DNA from: Kushneria phosphatilytica
Lineage (GTDB): Bacteria > Pseudomonadota > Gammaproteobacteria > Pseudomonadales > Halomonadaceae
DNA: 64,000 bases
Direction: 5' to 3'
Assembly (NCBI RefSeq): GCF_008247605.1
Contig: NZ_CP043420.1
Location: 2,790,001-2,854,000, forward strand
Shown here: in pieces, positions 31,513 to 40,026 of the stretch
Numbering within the stretch: the first letter of the stretch is position 1
Layout: every line of letters begins with the position of its first letter
Translations under genes and position numbers: made by a program
Notes under the pieces: generated by a model
Databases searched by the model: none
What the model was told of the DNA's origin: nothing
The model's input: only the letters and a program-made list of their open reading frames with translations

Positions 31513-31620
31513 GAGGATTCGTGGTTGCAGTGGACAGGCAGGGCTTACGCGCCCGAAAGAGCGCCAGGTGACAAACGACCAGCGAAACAGGCGGTTGAAG
31601 GCTGGGTTGTAATAACGCAT
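31498..31620 (-). CDS. Leader ORF 2 of the DAHP synthase gene, aromatic-rich peptide
   Basis: It encodes 40 residues. The first 22 are extraordinarily aromatic, beginning MRYYNPAFNRLFRW and continuing SFVTWRSF: two Tyr, four Phe and two Trp. GGAG lies nine bases before the ATG. Codons 19-21 include GGCGCTC, exactly complementary to GAGCGCC across the DAHP synthase ribosome-binding site (31467-31473). A ribosome stalled on the aromatic codons could mask this anti-ribosome-site and expose the enzyme's start. This points to translational control; a free functional peptide is also possible. Not seen as a named family. Confidence 0.6.
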   Translation of the reverse strand: MRYYNPAFNRLFRWSFVTWRSFGRVSPACPLQPRILASLC

Positions 31621-31657
31621 GGCTCTCGCTCCGTAATGGCCTTGAAGGGCGTGATAC

Positions 31658-31695
31658 AAAAAACCCCCGGTGGCTGGCTGCCGACCGGGGGTTTT
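31658..31695 (-). terminator. Strong intrinsic terminator/attenuator in the DAHP synthase leader
   Basis: On the minus strand AAAACCCCCGGT and ACCGGGGGTTTT form a 12-base stem with a 12-base loop, ending in TTTTTT. It lies between leader ORF 1 and leader ORF 2, 195 bases before the enzyme gene, where a transcriptional attenuator would be expected. The plus-strand T-run is shorter (TTTT), so it mainly works on the minus strand. Confidence 0.85.
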
Positions 31696-31740
31696 CCTTG
31701 AGGTGGGCAGCCTGATCGCTTTCAGGCACACCCGATTGAC

Positions 31741-31860
31741 TCAGGCGTGCCTGATACCAAACCAATAGCTGCCAAAATAACCGACATGATCCGTACACGC
31801 CGCCCATCGCCTGCCAGTAGAGGCCAGGGATTCGGGATGGGTAGCTGAATGTTGCGACAT
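31741..31860 (-). CDS. Leader ORF 1 upstream of the attenuator
   Basis: It encodes 39 residues with an aromatic cluster close to the end: GYFGSYWFG, that is Tyr28, Phe29, Tyr32, Trp33 and Phe34, plus Trp19. AGGA lies 11 bases before the ATG. The stop codon is 45 bases before the terminator stem. RNA between them can form competing stems: 31744-31753 with 31723-31732 (ten pairs), and 31722-31727 with 31710-31715 (six pairs). A third pairing is 31706-31712 with 31676-31682 in the terminator loop (seven pairs). This is the layout of an amino-acid attenuator of the trp/phe kind. Confidence 0.6.
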   Translation of the reverse strand: MSQHSATHPESLASTGRRWAACTDHVGYFGSYWFGIRHA

Positions 31861-31948
31861 GATCATGTTCCTGCTGCGAAATTCACGTTCATTACTGCGT
31901 GCTCAAGGCATTCAAAACTTGAGGATGCCATTACCGTCACTGAAAGTA

Positions 31949-32095
31949 TTACAGCTCATGCCAGAGGAACAAACCCGGCAGGGCTGCCAGCAGCGCCACC
32001 ATGACCAGCGCCACGACCATCAGTACGGCAAGCAGTTTCTCGTGGCGCTCACAGCGCCGGTGAAGACGGCGAAACAGGGACATTCGTGAACTCAT
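31949..32095 (-). CDS. Small single-span membrane protein
   Basis: It encodes 48 residues: a basic N-terminus with RRLHRRCERHEK, then one hydrophobic helix of about 25 residues (LLAVLMVVALVMVALLAALP) and a short LFLWHEL tail. GGAG lies nine bases before the ATG at 32095. The positive-inside rule puts the N-terminus in the cytoplasm. No family is recognised. It lies between folM and the aromatic leader on the same strand. Its stop is 88 bases before leader ORF 1, so it might share that transcript. Confidence 0.6.
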   Translation of the reverse strand: MSSRMSLFRRLHRRCERHEKLLAVLMVVALVMVALLAALPGLFLWHEL

Positions 32096-32172
32096 GAGTT
32101 CATCTCCGTTTGATACATCCATGCTTCTTCAGCAGTCACCGAGCACTGCCCGAGCGTTACCTGTTATTACCT

Positions 32173-32886
32173 TTACTGCACATGACGCCCGCCGTCAACG
32201 GGTAGAACGGCACCAGTCATGTAAGCATTGTCCAACAGGTAGCGTACACTCTGCCAGATCACACCGGGCCCGGGCGGTGTCGGCATCAATGATCCGCTCC
32301 GAAGCGGCACCGATCCCCCGGACACCTCACTCTCGTCGTGCATGATGGCTGCCGGCGCGATGGCATTGACCTTGATGTCGGCACCAAACAGTGCGGCAAA
32401 TGATCGTGTCAGGCTTTCCAGGCCAGCCTTGGTCGCGGCATAGGCGACGTGCCGGCTTGCCCCTCGGGTTGCGACGAAATCGGTCATGTGGATGATATCG
32501 CGCATCGGCTCGCTACAGGCCATCAGCAGTGACTGCACATGCAGATTGATCAGGTAGGGGGCCTGCATGTGGAGATGAAACATGCGCTCGAAGGCGGCAC
32601 CGGCCTGCTCATCGAAGCGGTCGGCTTCCCTGAGCGAAGCATTGTGAATCACGGCTCTCAGCCGCGGAGTATGCGCCTTCAGAGCATCAATAAACGCCAT
32701 GATGCCGGCTTCGCTGGAGAAATCTGCTGGTAGCGCCGTGACACCACGACGACGCAGCGCTGCTACCGCTTCGCGCTCACGCCGGTAGGTGATAATGACC
32801 GGATGACCATCATCCTGCAGTCGTTCGGCACAGTAGCGCCCCAGCCGCTGGGCACCTCCGGTAATCAGAATCGGGGCCTGACTCAT
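32173..32886 (-). CDS. folM: FolM-like dihydromonapterin/dihydrofolate reductase (SDR)
   Basis: This 237-residue short-chain dehydrogenase uses the FolM-style cofactor motif ITGGAQRLGRYCAERL and the catalytic YAATKAGLESLTRSF. Like E. coli FolM it contains AVIHNASLREAD, RDIIHMTDFVATRGASRHVA and the C-terminal LPVDGGRHVQ. FolM reduces dihydromonapterin to tetrahydromonapterin, the cofactor of phenylalanine hydroxylase in some bacteria. Its start overlaps the flavin-reductase stop by four bases. The gene ends 77 bases before the small membrane protein gene. Confidence 0.88.
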   Translation of the reverse strand: MSQAPILITGGAQRLGRYCAERLQDDGHPVIITYRREREAVAALRRRGVTALPADFSSEAGIMAFIDALKAHTPRLRAVIHNASLREADRFDEQAGAAFERMFHLHMQAPYLINLHVQSLLMACSEPMRDIIHMTDFVATRGASRHVAYAATKAGLESLTRSFAALFGADIKVNAIAPAAIMHDESEVSGGSVPLRSGSLMPTPPGPGVIWQSVRYLLDNAYMTGAVLPVDGGRHVQ

Positions 32887-33614
32887 GCCTGACCACCCTG
32901 ATCGGGCTGACGGGGCGCATAGCTGAAGACATCAGAGAAGACGCGCTCGGTCAGCGGCTCCAGCGCTTCGAGTGTATCTACCACGGCATAGACCATGCCG
33001 GGTGATCCGGCGATGAAGATGTTCGCTTCTCGCGTACTGCCGACCCGCTCATGCAGGGCACGGTCGATACGCTCCACGACCCCATCGAAATCCTCTTCGC
33101 CCGGCAGTTCCACAACTGGCGTAAAACGTACGTTCGGATAAGTCTCGACCCATTGGCGCGCCAGCGATTCGAGATAGAGTTCGTCACGTCGGCGACCAGC
33201 CCACCAGAGGTGGATATCGTGATCCGGATCGTGGGCCAGTGCCGCCTCAATGATCGACTTCATCTGGGCAAAACCGGTGCCGGCCGCAATCAGCAGCAGG
33301 GGCCGTGGATCTCCAAGCTCGAAGCTGCACTCTCCACCCGGCAGCCGCGCACGAATCGTCTCACCGACTCGCAATCGCTTGAACAGGGCGCAGGAGTTCT
33401 CGCTGGCGGCCACATATTGCACATGCAATTCGAGCATGCCCTCACGATCAGGCGGATTGGCAATGGAATACGGCAGCCAGGCACGACCACTATCGAGTTC
33501 CAGATATTGACCCGGTGCATGTATCACCGAGGGTTGGTTGCTGCGCATGAAGACGCGGTATACATCGCCGCTCAGGGTTTCGATGGTTTCGATTCGACAC
33601 GTGACCGTGTTCAC
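32883..33614 (-). CDS. fre: NAD(P)H-flavin reductase, Fre/LuxG family
   Basis: The 243-residue enzyme reduces free flavins with NAD(P)H. The flavin-binding barrel has GQYLELDSGRAWLPYSIANP with the RxYS-like motif as LPYSIAN. The nucleotide domain has LLLIAAGTGFAQMKSIIEAA and the C-terminal NIFIAGSPGMVYAVVDTL. No ferredoxin domain is attached. The start is GTG at 33614, preceded by GGAGG at seven bases. In gammaproteobacteria fre is often next to ubiD, as here; reduced flavin may also serve prenyl-FMN synthesis for UbiD. Confidence 0.9.
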   Translation of the reverse strand: MNTVTCRIETIETLSGDVYRVFMRSNQPSVIHAPGQYLELDSGRAWLPYSIANPPDREGMLELHVQYVAASENSCALFKRLRVGETIRARLPGGECSFELGDPRPLLLIAAGTGFAQMKSIIEAALAHDPDHDIHLWWAGRRRDELYLESLARQWVETYPNVRFTPVVELPGEEDFDGVVERIDRALHERVGSTREANIFIAGSPGMVYAVVDTLEALEPLTERVFSDVFSYAPRQPDQGGQA

Positions 33615-33648
33615 CCGGCAACCTCCGTCGCTCTCACTGCTGTTCCTC

Positions 33649-35133
33649 TCATGAACGCTGCTCCGGGTTCGTCAAGCCCAACTCCTCCCAGCGTGCGCTG
33701 ACCCGCTCACGCACCGTCTCATCCATCATGATCGGCCGGCCCCATTCACGATCGGTTTCCCCGGGCCACTTGTCAGTCGCGTCCAGGCCCATCTTCGATC
33801 CCAGACCACTGACCGGAGACGCAAAATCAAGATAATCGATCGGCGAATTATCGACCATGACCGTGTCGCGACTCGGATCCATGCGGGTCGTCACCGCCCA
33901 GATCACATCCTTCCAGTCACGTGCATTGATATCGGCATCGGTCACGATGACGAACTTGGTGTACATGAACTGCCGCAGGAAACTCCACACCCCCATCATT
34001 ACCCGCTTGGCATGGCCCGGATACTGCTTGTTCATGGTCACCACGGCCAGCCGGTAGGAGCACCCCTCCGGTGGCAGATAGAAATCGACGATTTCCGGAA
34101 ACTGTCGCCGCAGGATAGGCACAAACACTTCATTAAGCGCCACACCCAGTACTGCCGGCTCGTCCGGAGGCCGCCCCGTATAGGTGGAATGATAGATGGG
34201 ATCACGGCGGTGGGTGATGCGCTCGACGGTAAACACCGGGAAAGTGTCCACCTCGTTGTAGTAACCGGTGTGATCCCCAAAAGGCCCTTCAGGCGCCATG
34301 TCATCAGGGTAGATAAACCCCTCGAGAATGATCTCGCTGGAGGCGGGCACTTCCAGCTCGGCATGACCACAGCTCACCAGTTCGGTTTTCGAACCCCGCA
34401 GCAGACCCGCAAAGGCGTACTCCGACAGCGTATCCGGCACCGGCGTCACCGCCCCCAGAATCGTCGCCGGGTCGGCACCGAGTGCCACGGCAATCGGGAA
34501 CGGCTCACCGGGATGCGTTTCGCACCAGTCACGAAAGTCCAGTGCCCCACCGCGATGAGAGAGCCAGCGCATGATCAGCCTATTGCGGCCGATTTTCTGC
34601 TGACGATAGATCCCCAGATTCTGGCGCTCCTTGTGTGGCCCCTTCGTCACCACCAGCGGCCAGGTCACCAGCGGCCCGGCGTCTCCCGGCCAGCAGTGCT
34701 GAATCGGCAGACGGTCGAGATCGACCTCCTCTCCTTCGAGCACCACTTCCTGGCAGGCCGCCTTTTTCACCCGACGCGGCCCCATGCTCATGACCTGGCG
34801 GAAAATCGGCATCTTCTGCCAGGCATCACGAAAACCCTTCGGCGGCTCCGGCTCCTTGAGAAAGGCCAGTAGTTCACCCACTTCACGCAGCGCCTCGACG
34901 CTATCCTGCCCCATCCCCAGTGCCACACGCCGAGGTGTCCCGAACAGGTTACCCAGCAGCGGCATATCGCTGCCCTTCACATTCTCGAACAGCAACGCCG
35001 GGCCACCCTCACGCAGAACCCGATCGCAGATCTCGGTAATTTCCAGATGAGGATCGACCTCGGCGGTAACCCGCTTCAGCTCACCCATCTCCTCGAGCCG
35101 GGTGATGAACTCCCGCAGATCGCGATACTGCAT
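33649..35133 (-). CDS. ubiD: UbiD, 3-octaprenyl-4-hydroxybenzoate decarboxylase
   Basis: UbiD is a prenylated-FMN decarboxylase of ubiquinone synthesis. From the ATG at 35133 (AGGA upstream) it has 494 residues, the standard length. Visible blocks are [40 protein letters not shown] with an Arg of the E-R-E triad, [35 protein letters not shown] with an acidic member, and [20 protein letters not shown]. The helper ubiX is not in this window. Confidence 0.96.
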   Translation of the reverse strand: MQYRDLREFITRLEEMGELKRVTAEVDPHLEITEICDRVLREGGPALLFENVKGSDMPLLGNLFGTPRRVALGMGQDSVEALREVGELLAFLKEPEPPKGFRDAWQKMPIFRQVMSMGPRRVKKAACQEVVLEGEEVDLDRLPIQHCWPGDAGPLVTWPLVVTKGPHKERQNLGIYRQQKIGRNRLIMRWLSHRGGALDFRDWCETHPGEPFPIAVALGADPATILGAVTPVPDTLSEYAFAGLLRGSKTELVSCGHAELEVPASSEIILEGFIYPDDMAPEGPFGDHTGYYNEVDTFPVFTVERITHRRDPIYHSTYTGRPPDEPAVLGVALNEVFVPILRRQFPEIVDFYLPPEGCSYRLAVVTMNKQYPGHAKRVMMGVWSFLRQFMYTKFVIVTDADINARDWKDVIWAVTTRMDPSRDTVMVDNSPIDYLDFASPVSGLGSKMGLDATDKWPGETDREWGRPIMMDETVRERVSARWEELGLTNPEQRS

Positions 35134-35259
35134 GATTGGTCCTGTCCAGAAATGCAAAGGGGCAGCATAGCATGCCGCCCCGGTAGCTGTTGCCAGCACT
35201 CTTCCCGTGTATTTTCGAACCAGGAAAGCCCGTTAAACATCACGAGCACACACATCTCA

Positions 35260-35344
35260 GGCGCGAATGGAGCGCAGGAACCGGAGCATACTGAAGTATG
35301 TGCAGGTTTCGAGCACCGCTCGCGCCCGGGATGTGGAGCGCAGC
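35260..35344. repeat. REP-like nested inverted repeat after rho
   Basis: Outer arms GGCGCGA (35260-35266) and TCGCGCC (35320-35326) enclose an apex hairpin CATAC-TGAA-GTATG (35287-35300), with GAACC/GGTTT pairing between. A 10-base direct repeat TGGAGCGCAG occurs at 35268-35277 and again at 35334-35343. The second copy ends eight bases from the rho stop. It resembles extragenic palindromic repeats, but no second copy was found in this window. Confidence 0.5.
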
Positions 35345-35350
35345 AGTTTT

Positions 35351-36610
35351 CTACCGCCGTTTCATGGCCTCGAAGAACTCCAGATTGGTCTTGGTATCCT
35401 TGAGTCGATCGATCATGAACTCGGTTGCTGCCACGTCCTCCATTGGATTGAGCAGCTTGCGCAGAATCCACATACGCTGGATCTCGTCCTCGGAGCAGAG
35501 CAGATCTTCACGCCGGGTGCCGGAGCGGCGGATATTGAGCGCCGGGAAGACTCGCTTTTCGGCCAGCTTGCGATCGAGATGGACTTCCATGTTACCGGTG
35601 CCCTTGAACTCCTCGAAGATCACTTCGTCCATCTTCGAGCCGGTGTCCACCAGCGCCGTGGCCAGGATCGTCAGGCTGCCGCCCTCCTCGATGTTTCGTG
35701 CAGCGCCAAAGAATCGCTTGGGCTTCTCCAGCGCGTGAGCATCGACACCACCGGTCAGCACCTTGCCGGAAGAAGGCACGACGGTATTGTAGGCACGGGC
35801 CAGGCGCGTAATGGAGTCAAGCAGTACCACTACATCCTTCTTGTGCTCGACCAGCCGCTTGGCCTTCTCGATCACCATCTCGGCTACCTGAACATGGCGT
35901 GCCGGCGGCTCATCGAAAGTGGACGCTACTACCTCGCCACGCACCGTACGCGTCATCTCGGTCACTTCCTCGGGCCGCTCATCGATCAGCAGCACGATCA
36001 TGTAACACTCGGGATTGTTGCGCGTAATGGAGTTGGCGATGTTCTGCAGGATCATCGTCTTGCCGGCCTTGGGCGGCGAAACGATCAGACCACGCTGGCC
36101 CTTGCCGATCGGTGAAGTGAGATCGATGACCCGCGAGGTAATGTCCTCGGTCGCGCCATTACCGATCTCCATGGTCAGGCGTTCCTGCGGGAAGAGCGGC
36201 GTCAGGTTCTCGAACAGAATCTTGTGACGGGCGTTTTCAGGACGCTCGAAATTGATCTGACTGACCTTCAGCAGCGCGAAATAGCGCTCCCCCTCCTTGG
36301 GCGGGCGAATCTTGCCGGAGATGGAATCACCCTTGCGCAGATTGAAACGCCGAATCTGCGAGGGAGAGACATAGATATCATCCGGACCGGCCAGGTAGGA
36401 GCTGTCGGCACTGCGCAGGAAACCGAAGCCATCCTGCAGGATTTCCAGCACGCCATCACCGTAGATGTCTTCACCGCTTTTGGCGTGCTTCTTGAGAATG
36501 GCGAAAATGATGTCCTGCTTGCGCGAGCGGGCAAGGTTGTCGATACCCATTTCCTGGGCAACTTCCAGCAGCTCGGGGACAGACTTTTGCTTGAGTTCGG
36601 TAAGATTCAT
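35351..36610 (-). CDS. rho: Transcription termination factor Rho
   Basis: Rho is the hexameric RNA helicase that ends untranslated transcription. From the ATG at 36610 it is 419 residues, the same as E. coli. The N-terminal domain starts [18 protein letters not shown] and the primary RNA site has [20 protein letters not shown]. Walker A is [12 protein letters not shown], Walker [16 protein letters not shown], and the Q/R-loop region contains [20 protein letters not shown]. The gene usually follows trxA; here no thioredoxin gene lies upstream. Confidence 0.98.
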   Translation of the reverse strand: MNLTELKQKSVPELLEVAQEMGIDNLARSRKQDIIFAILKKHAKSGEDIYGDGVLEILQDGFGFLRSADSSYLAGPDDIYVSPSQIRRFNLRKGDSISGKIRPPKEGERYFALLKVSQINFERPENARHKILFENLTPLFPQERLTMEIGNGATEDITSRVIDLTSPIGKGQRGLIVSPPKAGKTMILQNIANSITRNNPECYMIVLLIDERPEEVTEMTRTVRGEVVASTFDEPPARHVQVAEMVIEKAKRLVEHKKDVVVLLDSITRLARAYNTVVPSSGKVLTGGVDAHALEKPKRFFGAARNIEEGGSLTILATALVDTGSKMDEVIFEEFKGTGNMEVHLDRKLAEKRVFPALNIRRSGTRREDLLCSEDEIQRMWILRKLLNPMEDVAATEFMIDRLKDTKTNLEFFEAMKRR

Positions 36611-37201
36611 CGGCTTTGTTCGGAATCGCTCTTGTCGATATGACAACGGCAGTGCTGCCAGGAACAGGCGGCGGCTGGCGAATCGGGGACCCGCCGGCGA
36701 ATTAAGGTGCCCACTGAACGGAAGCACTCGACAGGCGGGCTCGATCAGACGGGCTCATGAGTAGAGCACGACTATTACGAGTCTCGTGTTGAGGAAGGTC
36801 ACCCTGGATTGAAACCTGATACTTCGTTTCGCCTGAACGCTTTTCGGTTCGACCGACACGTATACAGTGGAATGCCTGATCGAATGAAAAGGAAGATGCG
36901 GGCTGACCGGCGCAGGGGGGACCACATGAACCATGCGGTCAGAAGCCTTCTGAAGCAGGCGAACATCGTGATGGTAGATCAGCCATATTGTACAATGCAA
37001 CCCCTGATAAAAATTTGATGATCAGATGCGCTATCCCGATCGTTCCGCCTACGGTAACGCAGAGCAAGATGCGCGCCACGAGCCGGGCCGGTTTCGGCCG
37101 GTGAGTCACTCTGGCAGGGCAATTGACAACTTCCGGGCGGCTGCGCACTCTGCCAGTCATGAAAGAACGGACTCTCACTCACTGAAAGGTATATTCAGCC
37201 C
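36611..37201. promoter_or_regulatory. Long rho leader / ppx upstream region
   Basis: This 591-base gap between divergent rho and ppx has no credible gene. Short open frames on both strands lack ribosome-binding sites and family features. The palindrome ATTGTACAAT (36987-36996) offers a -10-like TACAAT to both strands, with TG just before it on the rho side. That would give rho an unusually long leader of about 370 bases, consistent with autoregulation of rho by its own leader in E. coli. thioredoxin (trxA), expected here by synteny, is absent. Confidence 0.4.
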
Positions 37202-38719
37202 ATGGTGGCGTCATCCCCGCATCCTACGCCCCGGCGACTGGCAGCAGTCGACCTGGGCTCCAACAGTTTTCATCTGCTGATCGCCGATTATGTCGATGGT
37301 CGCCTGCGTGTCCTCGACCGGCGTAGCGACAAGGTCCAGTTGGCGGCCGGGCTCGATGACGAAGGATATCTCGGTGAGGAGGCCATCGAACGCGCCCTGG
37401 CCTGTCTTGAGCGTTTCAGCACACTGCTTTCCGGTATTGCTGCACGCGACATGCGTATTGTTGGCACCAATGCCCTGCGCAGCGCCAGCAACAGTGATCA
37501 GTTCATTGACCAGGCACAACAACGGCTTGGTCATACCATCGAAATCATCGCCGGCCGCGAGGAAGCTCGCCTGATCTATCTGGGCGCAGCGCATGCCCTG
37601 GCGGAAGTCCACGGACGTCGACTGATCGTCGATATCGGCGGAGGATCAACCGAGCTCATTATCGGTGAGGATTTCGATCCGCTGGCGCTGGAGAGCCTTA
37701 CCATGGGGTGCGTCTCCTATACCCGACGCTTCTTCGGCGATGGTCGGATCAGCGAGCAGAGCATGCGCCGCGCCGAGAAGGAGGCGCTTTCCGAGCTCGG
37801 CAACATCCAGCAGCCCTATCGGCGGCTCGGCTGGGAGGATCCCATCGGCACTTCAGGAACCATCAAGGCCATTGCGGCTGTCATCGAAGCCGACGATCCC
37901 AACAGCCGCGGCATGATCACCCGCAAGGGGCTCGGCAAACTCCGCCAGCGCCTGGTGGACTGCGCCTCGCTGGAGCAGGTCCGCATGAAGGGGCTCAAGG
38001 ACGATCGGGCTCGTATTTTTCCTGCCGGTGTCGCCATCCTGAGCGCGGTTTTCGAAGCGCTCGATATTGACCGCATGCGTTACGCCAGTGGCGCTCTGCG
38101 CGACGGCGTACTGCTTGATTTCATCGGCCGCGACACCCCGCATGACTCACGGCGACTGAGCGTATCGCAGCTGGAAAATCGCTTCAGCGTTGATGCCCGT
38201 CAGGCTGACAACGTATCGCAAACGGTCAATCAGCTGTTCGAACAACTGCGCACGCCCTGGGGGCTGGAGGAAGAGCACGCTACCTTTTTGCACTGGGGGG
38301 CCCGCCTGCATGAGCTCGGCCTGACCATCGCCCACAGCCATTTTCATAAACATGGCGCTTATCTGGTCGAACACAGCGATCTGGCAGGTTTTTCAACCCC
38401 CGAGCAGCGATTGCTGGCCTGGTTGGTACGAGCCCATCGAAGACGCTTTCCCACCAGAGAACTGGAACGTTTCCCGAAAGCCGAACGTTGCAGGGCCGCA
38501 CGACTGGCACGGCTGCTACGACTGGCGGTAGTGCTCAATCACGGCCGCCCTGACACGCCACCGCCGTCGGTCACCCTGAGCGCCGAAGACGAGCGCCTGC
38601 ATCTGACGCTCGATGCCAGCCGTTACAGCGCGCTCGTGATTGATGACCTCGGCCGTGAACAGTCCTTCCAGAAGAGCGGTGGTTTCGAACTTGAGGTGAC
38701 CGTCACCGGAACGGAATGA
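37202..38719 (+). CDS. ppx: Exopolyphosphatase, Ppx/GppA family
   Basis: Ppx releases orthophosphate from polyphosphate ends and opposes PPK1. The protein has 505 residues. The ASKHA N-terminal domain carries LAAVDLGSNSFHLLIADY and IVDIGGGSTELIIGEDF. The catalytic Glu lies in NALRSASN and AGREEARLIYLGA neighbourhoods. The C-terminal HD-like part has HWGARLHELGLTIAHSHFHK. The length and position next to rho favour Ppx over GppA, but the two are not separable by sequence alone. It is convergent with tilS, only six bases apart. Confidence 0.92.
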   Translation: MVASSPHPTPRRLAAVDLGSNSFHLLIADYVDGRLRVLDRRSDKVQLAAGLDDEGYLGEEAIERALACLERFSTLLSGIAARDMRIVGTNALRSASNSDQFIDQAQQRLGHTIEIIAGREEARLIYLGAAHALAEVHGRRLIVDIGGGSTELIIGEDFDPLALESLTMGCVSYTRRFFGDGRISEQSMRRAEKEALSELGNIQQPYRRLGWEDPIGTSGTIKAIAAVIEADDPNSRGMITRKGLGKLRQRLVDCASLEQVRMKGLKDDRARIFPAGVAILSAVFEALDIDRMRYASGALRDGVLLDFIGRDTPHDSRRLSVSQLENRFSVDARQADNVSQTVNQLFEQLRTPWGLEEEHATFLHWGARLHELGLTIAHSHFHKHGAYLVEHSDLAGFSTPEQRLLAWLVRAHRRRFPTRELERFPKAERCRAARLARLLRLAVVLNHGRPDTPPPSVTLSAEDERLHLTLDASRYSALVIDDLGREQSFQKSGGFELEVTVTGTE

Positions 38720-38725
38720 GATCGC

Positions 38726-40015
38726 TCAGGTGCCAGCCCGCAACAGCCGCCAACCATCTGCCGCCAGCGCCAGGTCGGCTCCGATCAGCGCAACGGCTTC
38801 GTCGCCCTGCCAGGCGATAACCAGTCGATCCCGTCGCCAGGGGGGGACTGCTGCCTCCTGAAGGAGCTGCTTGACGCGCCGATGGCGGCCACCATATTGC
38901 AACCGCTCTCCTCCCCGGCGCGGCTTCAGGCGAACGCTCACCGGTTTTCCATCTTCTCGCACCAGTCGCCAGTACAATGCACCCACCGGAGTATCGAGGC
39001 CAACCTCACCCTGCCAACAGCACTGCCACTCACCCGACATGGTGTCAGTCGGTGTCTGAAGATAGAGCGCGCCCCGCCACACCCGGGCTTCGGCACCGGG
39101 CCAGCCCACGTGCACCCTGCCATCGCGGCGAGCTTCGGCACACTGATCCAGCAATGTTTCCAGTCGAGCCCGGGGCGGCAGTGGTAGCCCCAGCCGACCC
39201 AGACAACTGCGAATCAACAGCCGCTGACGCGCCCGCGACAACTCAAGCAAAGGCACCAGCGGCAAGCGACCGGGATCATGGCCAAGGCGCTCGAGATCGA
39301 TTGCAGCCAACTCACCCAGCAATTCACCGGCCTCACGCAGATGATTGGCGCTATCTACCAGCTGCGCCTCTGCCGTCCAGCGTTCGTTCAGTGCCGGCAT
39401 CACCCGGTGCCGAACATGATTGCGGTCGAACCGCTCATCCTGATTGGTTGGGTCTTCCCGCCATGGCAGATCATGCTGTCTGGCATAGTCGGCAATCTCC
39501 GTGCTACCTGCCGCCAGTAGCGGTCGCATCAGCAGACCCCGTCCCAGCGAGCGCTGATATGGCATACCGGCGAGACCAGCGACCCCGGCCCCACGCATCA
39601 ACCGCAATAGCAGAGTTTCTGCCTGATCACCGCGATGATGGGCCATCCAGAGTACATCGCCACATGCCAGTTGCTCGGTAAAGGCCGCATAACGCGCCCG
39701 GCGAGCCCCAGCCTCGAGGCCATCAAATGCGTCAACCGTAACCGGTATCACGCGTAACGGTATGGCCCACTGGTGACAGAGGGTACGGCAGAAGTGCACG
39801 AATTCGATTGCGGCAGGCTGAAGTGCGTGATCGATATGAAGGGCTGCAAGAGAGGGTCGTCGCTCTGGGGCGAGACGCTGTCGGGCGCAAAGCGCCAGGT
39901 GCAACAGCACCACGCTGTCTCGCCCACCGGAAAGAGCGACATGCAGGGTTGCCCCGGCCGGTACTTCGCCCAGCGCCCTATCCACGGCGCGCTCCAGAGC
40001 GATGCTTCCGGCCAT
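38726..40015 (-). CDS. tilS: TilS, tRNA(Ile) lysidine synthetase
   Basis: TilS converts C34 of tRNA-Ile(CAU) to lysidine so that it reads AUA. The protein has 429 residues from the ATG at 40015 (a TTG six bases upstream is in frame). The PP-loop reads LHVALSGGRDSVVLLHLAL. HHRGDQAETLLLRLMRGAG and DPTNQDERFDRNHVRH are diagnostic. The C-terminal substrate-binding domain contains RLKPRRGGERLQYGGRHRRV. It lies 12 bases after accA, the usual partner. Confidence 0.93.
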   Translation of the reverse strand: MAGSIALERAVDRALGEVPAGATLHVALSGGRDSVVLLHLALCARQRLAPERRPSLAALHIDHALQPAAIEFVHFCRTLCHQWAIPLRVIPVTVDAFDGLEAGARRARYAAFTEQLACGDVLWMAHHRGDQAETLLLRLMRGAGVAGLAGMPYQRSLGRGLLMRPLLAAGSTEIADYARQHDLPWREDPTNQDERFDRNHVRHRVMPALNERWTAEAQLVDSANHLREAGELLGELAAIDLERLGHDPGRLPLVPLLELSRARQRLLIRSCLGRLGLPLPPRARLETLLDQCAEARRDGRVHVGWPGAEARVWRGALYLQTPTDTMSGEWQCCWQGEVGLDTPVGALYWRLVREDGKPVSVRLKPRRGGERLQYGGRHRRVKQLLQEAAVPPWRRDRLVIAWQGDEAVALIGADLALAADGWRLLRAGT

Positions 40016-40026
40016 GGGCAAAAGAC

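Noticed and set aside
31859..32089. 76-codon plus-strand frame opposite the small membrane protein
   Set aside because: It is antisense to the better supported 48-residue membrane protein and has a Gln/His-rich shadow composition.
36755..37018. Short open frames on both strands in the rho-ppx gap
   Set aside because: They match neither thioredoxin nor another family, have poor start signals and overlap each other.
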